In this document: positions 11,641-22,503 of the stretch, one piece after another
Numbering within the stretch: the first letter of the stretch is position 1
Layout: every line of letters starts with the position of its first letter
Origin: Silene latifolia
Taxonomy: Eukaryota; Streptophyta; Magnoliopsida; Caryophyllales; Caryophyllaceae
Assembly: GCF_048544455.1 (NCBI RefSeq)
Contig: NC_133536.1
Span: 23,934,152 to 23,998,151, forward strand
Length of the DNA stretch: 64,000 bases
Direction of reading: 5' to 3'
Notes under the pieces: model-generated
Databases searched by the model: none
The model's input: only the letters and a program-made list of their open reading frames with translations
Told to the model about the DNA's origin: nothing
Made by a program: the position numbers and the translations under genes

Positions 11641-12716
11641 CACATATTCTCTAATGTTCAGTTATTATATGACATTGTGTTTGAATATATCTTTGGTTAC
11701 TCTAGTTCATATGATAAGTAGGATAGTCAGTTATACTATCCTATGAGTTGAGTCTTGATGTTGTTCACGTATGTTGCTACAGTTAGTTATATATACTGTA
11801 CATTTGTTGTATTAGTTATATACTATCAGAATGAACTAACGCCACCCATTGATGTGGGGTTATTTTGGTCTATGTTCGGAACTAACCAGAGGCAGTGGTT
11901 ATACGCTCTGGTTCCCGAGTGTCGTTCGGTGTACATTTATTGCACCGAGAGTCTGGTCAGGTCTTAGACATATAGGCAGTGGTTATACACTGTATATACA
12001 TAGTACCGTGGAGGCAGTGGTTATACGCTCCGCACCGATGGAGACAGTGGTTATACACTCTGGCAAGTAAGAGGCAGTGGTTATACGCTCCAACGGGCGT
12101 TCGCTTTATTCGCTAGGCTTTGTTGCTAGCTTTGTGCCTTTTGTTGTTGTGGATCGTGGGTCACCATATTTGCTATGCTTTGATGCTAGCATAGCTGCCT
12201 TATGTTTTTATGGGTCGTGTGCTACTTTGGTTGTAAGTGTACATGGTCTAGTGGTTGCATATAGTCTAGGTTTGCATGATTGCTTCCGTCTAAGGTTGGT
12301 AAAGTTTGGTAAGTTGTGTTAAGTTTTCATGAGTATGGTCTCACATGTTTACTGGTTTTACATTTCAATTGTTAATGATTGTTGATTATATTCAATTGTT
12401 GTAAACATGATTGGGAGAGCATCTAGGTACTCCCGACTGATTGTCGACCCCCTATTCTCAGGTTGTTCAGATTGGTGTTGCGTTGATTATGCTTGTTTGG
12501 GATGCATCGAGAGGCTAGATGAATAATAAATTAGGATTCTGTTTTCAGTTCAGTTGAGATACACATGATAATGTATTAGTTTGGTTTTGGATTTAGTAGC
12601 GAACTGGATTGGTCAGGTGTTTCCGCCACCTTGACCCTTTTATCATTGTTAATTATAATCTGATAAATCTTTTATTATATGTTTTTTTCCTTGTTTTAAT
12701 AATCCGTGTTGTTACA
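11641..12716. other. No gene seen; repeat-rich intergenic DNA
   Basis: Contains the five-copy 20-bp repeat at 11889-12090 and otherwise unique AT-rich sequence. It ends CGTGTTGTTACA, which could be the outer edge of an old LTR, but no partner, primer site or polypurine tract was found. Confidence 0.5.
11889..12090 (+). repeat. Five dispersed copies of GAGGCAGTGGTTATACGCTC
   Basis: Copies start at 11889, about 11974 (variant), 12011, 12041 (GAGACAGTGGTTATACACTC) and 12071. Spacing is irregular (85, 37, 30 and 30 bp), so this is not a simple tandem array. It could be a degraded minisatellite or a set of protein-binding sites; the sequence does not decide. Confidence 0.8.
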
Positions 12717-13000
12717 CACCCAATCTGGAAATGACCCGACAAAACATAACTTTAATTGACTCCAAAAGGCTTAAAATGCCTTTTTTCTTTAAATCATTGA
12801 CGCGAAACTGACCCGACACGAAATAGACCGATACGCTTGACCCGAAATGGACCCGACAAACAAATCCTAAATAGACTCGTAACCCGAAATGACCCGACCT
12901 GACACGAACTAACTTGAAAATTTAAGATACCCGAAATGGGCCGATTCAAACCCGACCCGATTGACCCGTTTTCCAGGTTTACCTAGAGCTGACAAAAGCT
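12717..13000. repeat. GACCCG/ACCCGA-rich degenerate repeat, possibly hAT-derived
   Basis: Dense in GACCCGAC, CCCGAAATG and related strings, continuing after the TRIM insertion (13933-13990). The stretch ending CCAGGTTTA near 12982 reads on the other strand as TAAACCTGGAAAACGGG, close to the hAT-type terminus at 61412. A left terminus and an 8-bp duplication were not found. Confidence 0.45.
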
Positions 13001-13004
13001 GACA

Positions 13005-13179
13005 TATTAGGATATTAGGCCCATTAGGGTTAGGTTACAAGATATGGCGGCTACTGTCTAGGGTTTAGAGTATTAGGGTTCAGACTTCGGTACTATAAAT
13101 AGATGTAATGTTATCATAAGAATCACAACTCAATAATACAATTCTCCCTTATTATCGTCTCCCTTCTATAATCTTAACA
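13005..13179 (+). repeat. Left LTR of the TRIM
   Basis: It carries a TATA-like ACTATAAATAG near its centre. The copy at 13753-13927 is near identical. Confidence 0.92.
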
Positions 13180-13752
13180 TGGTATCAAAGCCTCTTTCTT
13201 GAGGACTCTAAAAACTGTTTCCGCATTCTTACCGGTGGGTGGCCGGAGAATTACACACCCACCGGTAGGATACCTAATCAAAAACACAAATTAAAAAAAA
13301 AAAATTGTCATCCCAAAATGGTCGGCAGTAATAGCTTTTCCAAAAACAAAGAAAAAAAAAATTTCTTTCTTTTCCTTTGAAATTTGATTAATCTTCTTTT
13401 ACGTCGTTTAAGGTGGTACTTATTTTATTTGGAGTCCGAAAAAATTAACGTTCTCCAGATCTTGAAATTGACGGATAATTTTCCGTTTTATTGATATTTG
13501 TTAGGTTCGATTAGTGCTCCTGCAAATTAATTCATATTCGACAAGTTCGAAAAACTTAACGTTCTTGTTCGAAGAAATTTTAACGAGTCTTATACTCGTT
13601 TCTTACCCACCTTTGAAGACGAAGAAGATGATGAATGAAGATCGAAGATGATGAAGATTGAGATTTAATTTTTTTTTCTTTTTATATTTTTTCTTTGTAT
13701 TTCTCCAATCGTAAAGTTCGTACTACGTACTGCCTTTACGATTGCGGGAGGG

Positions 13753-13927
13753 TATTAGGATATTAGGCCCATTAGGGTTAGGTTACAAGATATGGCGGCT
13801 ACCGTCTAGGGTTTAGAGTATTAGGGTTCAGACTTCGGTACTATAAATAGATGTATTGTTATCATAAGAATCACAACTCAATAATACAATTCTCCCTTAT
13901 TATCGTCTCCCATCTATAATCTTAACA
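13753..13927 (+). repeat. Right LTR of the TRIM
   Basis: Matches 13005-13179 except for about three substitutions, and is followed by TGACA. Confidence 0.92.
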
Positions 13928-13932
13928 TGACA

Positions 13933-14856
13933 AGACCCGAGGAACCTTACCCGACTTGCCCGAAACCCGACCCAAAACCGAAACCTACAATGTACAAGTA
14001 TAATGAATAAAATAGAAAATTTATCGTGCTATGTCGACCGTAACCATTTTACATACTAATTTATTGTTCATTTTATGTACAGTGTACCTTTTAATAATGT
14101 TGAATTGCATCCTGTCTGTTGTGGATGTGTTGTTTATTTCAAGTACCTAACCGTAGAATATATTTAACTCGTACCTTGAACCGAGATTACACTAATGAAA
14201 CGGATTTGGTCTTCATTTATTTAGTCAATGGGCTAGGATACGAACCGGGTCTCCAAAATATCATCAAACCAAGTATGAATTCAACTTTTTGTACCCCATA
14301 AAATAGGGTTTGAACTTTATATCTTTCTATTGCTATAAGTAAGTAGGCGTGAGATTTACGGTTTGATTCATTAGTTTTTAATTGAAAGTCATGTGTCATT
14401 AGTAAAAATTTAATTTCTAAATTTTACAAAGTAAATTTTGAGCGTTATAATTTTTATTTCAAGTTAATGAAGTGTAAACCGAATTTCTCATTAGAAGAAG
14501 TGTAATGTATCGTGTAGAATTGTAGATCAATGAAAATAAGAGCATACAAGTGGGTACAACTGGTTGTAGGATCTATTAACTGACTTAAAAGGCATAAGTA
14601 CATGAAAAAGTTTTATTGATTTTCTTCTGTATAAAGAAAATTACACTTCTACACACATCCCATACAGTAGCTTATTCTAGTAGTGAGCCAAATTTGACCC
14701 TTTATATTTAAACGATATTAAGCTTACAACACTTTTAACTGTGGAACTTCCATACACACAAATATATAATAATCCCATAATTCATTTCATTTCATACGGC
14801 TGTTTAAAATATCCGAGAAGAATTTTAAACAGACGTATGAAAATGTAATGAATGGA
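13933..14856. other. Intergenic DNA downstream of PR-1 copy 1, shared with copy 2
   Basis: From about 14210 the sequence matches 60335-60640 (GGGTCTCC, ACCAAGTATGA, CCCATAAAATAGGGTTTGAA). From about 14630 it matches 61480-61740. This shows that the duplication carrying PR-1 included at least 0.6 kb of 3' flank. No separate gene is seen. Confidence 0.75.
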
Positions 14857-15698
14857 TCAGGAAGTACTACTACCTACAGCCAAATAAGAGAACGAGTAAG
14901 GTTTTTGGCCACTAACGTTGCCGGGAGGATCATAGCTACAAATGACGAAAACCCCGGCATTATTGTTACATTGAACACGGGCACAACCAAGACGAACCGA
15001 ATTGGCCCATACCACCTGAGTATAGTGTCCACAAACCTTTCCAGTAGCACAAGTGTTGGTGTTATGGTTATAGTTAGTCTTCTCATTGACCCACAGTTGT
15101 ACAGAGCCCGTACCCGTCAAGAAAGTGCCGCTCCCCCACGCTATGTTCTCGCCATATGGGCCACCGGAATGCACGAGGGCGCAGTCACCAATCCTTTTGT
15201 TTGCGTAATTTTTTGCATACGCAGCTAATGTGTTATCCCATGCTATGTTTCTGACACCTGAAATCGAACATTTATAATGACCCATATTATTTTGTATGAA
15301 TAATACGAGTATTCTTTATTGTACATGGTCTATGGGGTGAATTAAAACACACAATAATTATTGCCTGAGACGGTCCATTGTGTAAAAAGACTTGTTAACA
15401 ATAATTGAAAACTATTTTGTTATATAAAAATGGAGCGTTTCACAGCATGTGATCGTCTTATTCTATAAGAAAACACAACCTGGCTTTAAAACTCTTACAG
15501 AATTCACGTACATAATGTTTGACCTACAAGAAATGTTTGCATTAAAAATTACAATAAATACATACCGACGGCAGCCCTAGCAGAGTTATGAGCTTTAACA
15601 TAGTCCTGAGGTGAATTTTGTGCATGAGAAACTTGGAGCAAAGCTAAAGTTGCTATCATGAAGCATGCCAAGGTTGTTAAGTTTTTGAGAGTCTCCAT
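14857..15698 (-). CDS. PR1: Pathogenesis-related protein 1 (CAP domain), copy 1, two exons, extended C-terminus
   Basis: Exon 1 is 15566-15698, the intron 15258-15565 (GTATGT...TTTCAG) and exon 2 14857-15257; joined they give 177 residues. Residues 1-26 form a signal peptide ending SHA, so the product should be secreted. The mature protein has the CAP signatures [29 protein letters not shown] and GCARVQC, and six cysteines. PR-1 proteins are apoplastic defence proteins that bind sterols. The conserved end [11 protein letters not shown], which in the family is the CAPE-type peptide and normally the C-terminus, is here followed by 12 more residues. Copy 2 stops right after PY. A TATA box lies 70 bp upstream. 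The gene looks intact; expression is unknown. Confidence 0.93.
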
Positions 15699-15766
15699 TT
15701 TTTTTGTTACGAAAATAATTAAGAGGTGATTAACAAGTGATGAAGAATTAATGAAGAGATAGAGTT

Positions 15767-15775
15767 CCTTTTATA
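15767..15775 (-). promoter_or_regulatory. TATA box of PR-1 copy 1
   Basis: The minus strand reads TATAAAAGG, about 70 bp before the ATG at 15698. The same motif is conserved upstream of copy 2. Confidence 0.75.
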
Positions 15776-15828
15776 GGAGGAGGTCGCTTGAAAATTCATT
15801 ATTAGCACTACATAGAAAAATAAGTAAA

Positions 15829-15911
15829 ATCATGTAAATGGGAAATAGTCAATAATATAAGTAAAATCATGTAAATGGGAAATAGTAAATAATCATGTAA
15901 ATGGGAAATAG
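15829..15911. repeat. Three copies of ATCATGTAAATGGGAAATAG upstream of PR-1 copy 1
   Basis: Exact 20-bp copies lie at 15829-15848, 15866-15885 and 15892-15911. Copy 2 has a single diverged version near 62694. They lie about 60-145 bp upstream of the TATA box, so they fall within the likely promoter. Confidence 0.85.
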
Positions 15912-15929
15912 TCAATCAATCAATATCTA

Positions 15930-16540
15930 TCTATATTATTAAAAGAAGCTTTTTTCGAGCGATTATAGAGAGTCCAGCTTTTTCGATCTACCCGAGCAAT
16001 ATAAAACTCTATCTCTACCAACTACTATTAATTTATTTTACTAAATATACTACTATTAAGATTAGAGATAGAGTACAAGATAAGGATTTTTTTTTAAGAT
16101 ACTCCGTCAGAGTTTGAGACGAATGGATTTACTATTGTCAATGCAATTACAATTGTACAATTCTCACCTGTTTGATTAGAACAAGGATTTCTATAATACA
16201 AACGCCCATTAAAACTATAAATAGCTTGAAAGGCTTTTGTCAACTCTGAACTTTCACGTTATTTCTTTCTATTTGCTCTTTTATCTAATGAAATTTGTAT
16301 TGTATTTTTTTCCTCTTTCACATCTTGCTTATTTAACTGTATAATAAGTTTTGAATGTTAGATGTAACGCTTTGTTCATTTATTTTGCTATGACAGTGGG
16401 CAGAAGAAGAAAAAACGATGGATTTAGGCCTCTGACATGGTGAGTGATTTAGATTTTCTTTTTCTTTTTTACTCTTTAACATATTTCTTATTTGACTGTC
16501 TAATAAATTTTGAATGTTAGATATAATGCTTTATTCATTT
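15930..16540. repeat. AT-rich tandem repeat, unit 1 (truncated)
   Basis: Begins TCTATATTATTAAAAG and AAGCTTTTTTCGAGCG, and corresponds to the first 595 bp of unit 2. It contains the intact site GATTAGAGA/TAGAG (16068/16069) into which the Helitron is inserted in unit 3. The start resembles a Helitron 5' end (TC, then TATTAAAAG), but no matching 3' end was assigned. No gene is seen. Confidence 0.8.
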
Positions 16541-18336
16541 AAGCTTTTTTCGAGCGATTATAGAGAGTCCATCTTTTTCGATCTACCCGAGCAATATAAA
16601 ACTCTATCACTACCAACTACTATTAATTTATTTTACTAAATATACTACTATTAAGATTAGAGATAGAGTACAAGATAAGGATTTTTTTTAAGATACTCCG
16701 TCAGATACGAATGGATTTACTATTGTCAATGCAATTACAATGGTACAATTCTCACCTGTTTGATTAGAACAAGGATTTCTATAATACAAACGCCCATTAA
16801 AACTATAAATAGCTTGAAAGGCTTTTGTCAACTCTGAACTTTCACGTTATTTCTTTCTATTTGCTCTTTTATCTAATGAAATTTGTATTGTATTTTTTTT
16901 CCTCTTTCACATCTTGCTTATTTAACTGTATAATAAGTTTTGAATGTTAGATGTAACGCTTTGTTCATTTATTTTGCTATGACAGTGGGCAGAAGAAGAA
17001 AAAACAATGGATTTAGGCCTCTGACATGGTGAGTGATTTAGATTTTCTTTTTCTTTTTTTACTCTTTAACATATTTCTTATTTGACTGTCTAATAAATTT
17101 TGAATGTTAGATATAATGCTTTATTCATTTATTTTGCTTTGACAAGAAGTGAGCAAGTAATTTTTATGAGATGTCTTATAAAAGCATTATTTTGTTACTG
17201 TCTCTTACGAGTATTAGGGTTGTTAATTTGTGAAATAATTTCCTTTTTATACTTTAATGAGGATACTCCTAAGATTAATGCGTGCTACTCCTAAAGACAT
17301 CTAAATTGTAGCAAACTCGCAACTAATTGGCAAGTCTGGTAATCTCCTTGATCGTTGAAGAATTTCTGCACAATTTTTGTATATTACGAACAGTATGCTT
17401 GATTTATGCAAGCAAGCTAAATACTTCTAATTGTAGCAAGTAGAATGATTTACCGGGACGGTGCTTTCTACCTTTATTCAAAAGTATATTTCCTTTGTTT
17501 GTTTTATGTTTGTGATTATTAACTAATATTAATGTTAAAATTATTGATTGATGTTTTTTTCTATACTTATAAATTCTATTAATGAATGAAATTGAATTTT
17601 TCGGTGCAATTTTGGTTGAAAATAAAAAGTTGGGTTAAATTTCACTTTTTATCAAAATTATGGGCCTAATTACTACATTTGTAAGTTATGGGCTTAATCT
17701 CACAATTGGCTAAAATTATGGGGATTAACTTTGGCGCTATTCGAATCATCAAGATAATACGAGAACTTATATTGCTGAAGTACAAATCAACGGTTAAATT
17801 AATAGTGAAGCTTGAATTGAGTCTTTGCGTGAGTGAGCCTCATTATTTGCAGTTGAATTTTGTACAAGTTTGAATTAACACGTTAGTTTTGGTGGCGTCT
17901 CAAGATACAATCAATAAGTATGATTATGACATATATAGCGAAATGTCACTTTAGCTTATACAGAGTATATGACCATTCAAACTAATATAAAAAAATGTAC
18001 ATGAGGGATCATATTATTTGACTAAAATTCTTATCTTAAAGCTACTAAACTAGAACATAATAAAATATGTGATATATAGATGATAGAATTGCATTTAGTT
18101 GATAAGAACACTAATCTCATAAGTCATACTCCCTCCAATCCGCTATTTTTCGATTGTTAAAACATTTTTTTTGGGTTTACGTTATACATGTCACAAGCTA
18201 CAATAGGCCCGTGAATCGACATTATTTTATGCATTTGGATATTTAGTTACACAATTTAAAGTTTTTTTCTCCTCTATAAAATACAAATAGGGAGTATCTT
18301 TTATATGTTCAAATCAGAAGAAATCAGCATTAAAGG
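16541..18336. repeat. AT-rich tandem repeat, unit 2 (complete, about 1.8 kb)
   Basis: Starts AAGCTTTTTTCGAGCG and runs to the start of unit 3. It keeps both empty sites: GATTAGAGA/TAGAG at 16663/16664 (Helitron) and CTCAAGATACAATC at 17899-17912 (LINE). Open stretches of 60-64 codons inside are not gene-like. It may be a decayed non-autonomous element. Confidence 0.85.
18129..18294. mobile_element. Stowaway-like MITE in repeat unit 2
   Basis: Begins CTCCCTCCAATCC, ends ATACAAATAGGGAG, and is flanked by TA on both sides (18127-18128, 18295-18296). The terminal inverted repeat is short and imperfect. Unit 3 carries a version cut off at about 29693. Confidence 0.55.
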
Positions 18337-20005
18337 AAACTTTTTTCGAGCGATTATAGAGAGTCCAGCTTTTTTGATCTACCCGAGCAATATAAAACTC
18401 TATCTCTACCAACTACTGTTAATTTATTTTATTAAATATACTACTATTAAGATTAGAGATCAATATTTATATACTTAAAAGAGAAACTTTTGAAGCGATT
18501 TCATTGGCTATTATTTTTGTTGAATAAATTTTACATATAAATAAAAAAATATATAAATTGTATATAAAAAAAATATACTCTATTAAAACTACTTATAAAG
18601 AATTAAAATAATAAAAAATATGAGACACTTATACACTATTAACGTAGTTCATCATTCCATCAATATCAATAAATAAATGCAGTCAGAGTTGGAGACTAAT
18701 TGCTCAGCTAATGAACTTATACTAGGACACAAACTGTCAACTAATGCCAAGATACAGTTCTCAAATTCATGTCCCCTCTCTTTTCCAAAGCCTAAGCAAT
18801 AATATATTCTTTTTCGGTTTAAATCGTTTTTTTAGTTATTACCTGAGTTTATTATTCAAGCTACATGAATAGTTAGTGTAGGATAAATAAATGGTGTGAA
18901 ATATGCTTAATTGGTAGGCTGGTTTAGACGTGTAAAAGATCAGTCTTGAGAGGACCGGTACGGTGGTCGTCTAGAAATGTGAGGGCATTGTCCGGGTCGA
19001 TGTTTAGGGTAATTTAGAACTGTAGTTGGACTGGCGGGACGAATGAGATTAATCAAGGAGCAGATTGCTCTGTTTTCAGTTCGATATAGTGGGGTTTCGG
19101 GTGTCGCTAAACGCACTTTATTGGTTGAGTCGAGTCCTAGAATTCGGAACATACTCTATTGTTCTATTGCGACTGTAGGGAGTAGTTTAATTTGTTGGTG
19201 GCGGTTTTGTCATTAGTGGCTTGGAGTGGCTGCTTTGACCTGCTCTGTTTTGGGCATCATAGGGATCCGTATTGACGCATTAGTACTCGGGTTTTTTAGC
19301 GTTGTCGAGTTGTTCCGTGTTCGAGTGTGCTAACCGTTGGGATAATGGGTGACGATTGGTGAGTATTGGGTAGTGCTTGCTTTGGCATGAGGTGGTCTTA
19401 GAACCGTAGCCGACGTCTAGGCGTGTGCATACGAAAGCATGAAAATCCCAGCGTAGTGTATGGCACAGAGTAATTGGGATTTTGGAGGAGAACGGGCTGT
19501 TCAAACGCAAGGGGTTGGTATAGTACAAGAGATATTCAATAAACTACTCCGTACTAAAACGAGTTCATTCCAAGTTAAAATAGAGGTCATAGTCGTTTCT
19601 TAAGACTAAACACCTACAAATGTAAAACTCCTTGATATCTAGAACTCTATTATTTTATGGTTTCATTAACCCGAAGGCTTTTGCACTTTTGTAATACTTT
19701 TGCTAATGAATTCAGTCATTCACGATAATGCTGATATGTGAGATTATAATTTTGTTTATACGACATAAGTAAACTACAGCTTTCTATACTTTTCATTGAA
19801 ATTACTTTTGAAATGTTACTTTAGTTTATGTGGGAAAAGTTGTATAAATGTTGCAAGAGCTCTTAATATGTTATGAGATTCAAGCAAAAATTGTAGTATA
19901 AGACAATTTCACGAATGGCAGATCTTTTATACAATGGGACCGTTTTATAGTGTGAGACAATCTTACACAATAACTACATGCCTTATTCTCTACTGGAAAC
20001 ATATA

Positions 20006-20092
20006 CTCCCTGTGTCCCGGTCAATAGTTTACCCTTACTTTATTTTTCCTCACAAATTAAGACAAGTGTAGACTATTAACTAAAACAAGGAG
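20006..20092. mobile_element. Stowaway MITE inside the Helitron
   Basis: Begins CTCCCTGTGTCCCGGTCAAT, and its end reads on the other strand CTCCTTGTTTTAGTTAATAG. It is flanked by TA (20004-20005, 20093-20094). Length is 87 bp. Confidence 0.7.
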
Positions 20093-20471
20093 TAGTAAAA
20101 TAGTTACCGACCTCACTAATTTAATTGCTAAGAAGGAGCTAATAATTTGTCGATTCATTATTCGATCATTTACCCATTTGTAAACATATACTCCTTTCGT
20201 TCCGGTTATTTTCTCACCTATTTCATAAACACCTTACTCACTCTGCTTTAGTATTAAGCACACAAGGCTAGCACCACGGAGGTAAAAAGTCGTTATAGAA
20301 AAATAAGCCATTTTAAACATTAATCTCATGCAATTTAAAATCAGTTAGTAGCGAAAGCTAGGGAAGGGTTAGGACTTTAAGAGGGCGTTCGTCCCTGCTG
20401 AAATTTTTAACTAAGTTGAGTTCATATCTTACCTCTGCTATTGACGATATGTAGTTTAAAATCAGGTAATA

Positions 20472-20501
20472 ACCCGGGCGTTGCCCGGGCATGAAATCTA
20501 G
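20472..20501 (+). other. Helitron 3' terminal hairpin and CTAG end
   Basis: CCCGGGC and GCCCGGG form the stem, with a short TTG-type loop. CTAG follows at 20498-20501. Confidence 0.88.
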
Positions 20502-21808
20502 TAGAGTACAATATAAGGATTTTTTTTTAAGATACTCCATCAGAGTTTGAGACCAATGGATTTACTATTGTCAATGCAATTACAATTGTACAATTCTCAC
20601 CTGTTTGATTAGAACAAGGATTTCTATAATACAAACACCCATTAAAACTATAAATAGCTTGAAAGGCTTTTGTCAACTCTCAGTTTTCACGTTATTTCTT
20701 TCTATTTGCTCTTTTATCTAATGAAATTTGTATTGTATTTTTTTTCCTCTTTCACATCTTGCTTATTTAACTGTATAATAAGTTTTGAATGTTAGATGTA
20801 ACGCTTTGTTCATTTATTTTTCTATGACAGTGGGTAGAAGAAGAAAAAATGATGGATTTAGGCCTCTAACACGAGGTGAGTGATTTTTCTTTTTCTTTTT
20901 CTTTTTTACTCTTTCACATATTTCTTATTTGACTGTCTAATAAATTTTGAATGTTAGATATAATGCTTTATTAATTTATTTTGCTTTGACAAGATGTGAG
21001 CAAGTAATTTTGATTTTTTTATAAGAGGTCTTATAAAAGCATTATTTTGTTACGGTCTCTTACGAGAATTAGGGTTGTTAATTTGTGAAATAATTTCCTT
21101 TTTATACTTTAATGAGGATACTCCTAAGATTAATGCGTGGTACTCCTAAAGACATTTAAATTGTAGCAAACTCGCAACTAATTGGCAAGTCTGGTCATCT
21201 CCTTGATCGTTGAAGAATTTCTGCACAATTTTTGTATATTACGAACAGTATGCTTGATTTATGCAAGCAAGCTAAATACTTCTAATTGTAGCAAGTCAAA
21301 TGATTTACCGGGACGGTGCTTTCTACCTTTATTCAAAAGTATATTTCCTTTGTTTGTTTTATGTTTGTGATTATTAATTAATATTAATGTTAAAATTATT
21401 GATTAATGTTTTTTTTCTATACTTATAAATTGTATTGATGAATGAAATTGAATATTTCGGTGCAATTTTGGTTGAAAATAAAAAATTGGGTTGAATTTCA
21501 CTTTTTATCAAAGTTATGGGCCTAATTACTACATTTGTAAGTTATGGGCTTAATCTCACAATTGGCTAAAATTATGGTGGTTAATTTTGGCGCTATTCGA
21601 ATCATCAAGATAATACGAGAACTTATATTGCTGAAGTACAAATCAACGGTTAAATTAATAGTGAAGCTTGAATTGAGTCTTTGCGTGAGTGAGCCTCAGT
21701 ATTTGTAGTTGAATTTTGTACAAGTTTGAATTAACACGTTAGTTTTGGTAACGTCTCAAGATACAATCTTTTTTTTTTTTTTTTTTTTGACAACTGTAAA
21801 GAAAGGTT

Positions 21809-22503
21809 CTACATTTTTATGGCCTGCCGAGCCAGGCCATGTGCCACACTATTAAGATGCCTCGGAATAAAACACAAACTTAAACAATGAAAAAAACTTG
21901 CACAACTACGTAGCTCCTCCAGAATGTCCTCAATCAGATGGTCCGTCTTTGCCAGCCCAGCAATCTTATTGAGCAGTTGTAGACAATCCGAAGAGATGTC
22001 AAGATGGAGGACACCTCCGGATCTCGCCCAAAAAACGACATCCCGGACACCGAGAGCTTCGGCCTGTAGCGCCGATTCCGCTCTAGTACTCACCAGTCTG
22101 CGCATACACTCACGTCCCAATTCATCATATGCCACCCATCCAAAGGCCGCCTTAAAGGAACGTTCCCAACTAGCATCCACCTTAATCCGAAGAGCAGAAC
22201 AAAGGCCCGGTTGACCAATCATGTGATAAGGGATCCCATCCCGTAAGTCAGTTTTATGCTGATCAAGCAGATCCCCAACACTCCCTCGGGACCCTTTCAG
22301 CAACCCCTTGCATCTACCTGGTTGTTTAGGAGATTCACCCTCTCATTGATAGATTCAAATAAGACACCAACCAACACCTGATGGTTGTTAGCCAGACCGT
22401 TAAACTTTACCTTGTTTCGAATAATCCATATACCCCAGATAATGGCAATGAAGAGTATAACTCTTTTCATCCCTCCCTCCTGCTTTCGCAAGTATCGAAC
22501 CAA
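21809..22503 (-). pseudogene. C-terminal RNase H domain of LINE ORF2, frameshifted
   Basis: Two overlapping open pieces (22297-22503 and 21809-22303) continue ORF2 in different frames. The first break is at the GGAGGGAGGG run near 22468, the second near 22300. The distal piece has the RNase H features IKVDASW, YDELG, EALGVRD, ISSDCLQL and, near the end, HLNSVAHGLARQA. RNase H at the end of ORF2 is typical of plant L1 elements. Repeat-tract slippage is the likely cause of the first break. Confidence 0.85.

Larger units (their letters stand above)
13005..13927 (+). mobile_element. TRIM (miniature LTR retrotransposon), complete
   Basis: Two 175-bp direct repeats, 13005-13179 and 13753-13927, both run from TATTAGGATATTAGG to CTTAACA. 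The element is flanked by the 5-bp duplication TGACA at 13000-13004 and 13928-13932. A primer site (TGGTATCAAAGC, 13180-13191) directly follows the left LTR; it matches the initiator-Met tRNA 3' end with one mismatch. A purine-rich GCGGGAGGG precedes the right LTR. The 573-bp interior has no long ORF, so it must be mobilised by another element. The LTRs differ at about three bases by eye, so insertion was fairly recent. Confidence 0.92.
18460..20501 (+). mobile_element. Non-autonomous Helitron (2.04 kb)
   Basis: Starts TCAATATTTATATACTTAAA and ends ATGAAATCTAG, with a GC-rich hairpin (CCCGGGCGTTGCCCGGG) about ten bases before the CTAG end. It sits between A (18459) and T (20502) with no target duplication, as Helitrons do. 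Joining the flanks gives GATTAGAGA/TAGAG, exactly the uninterrupted sequence in repeat units 1 and 2. No Rep/helicase gene is present, so it is non-autonomous. A less AT-rich block at about 18900-19530 may be captured DNA. Confidence 0.93.
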
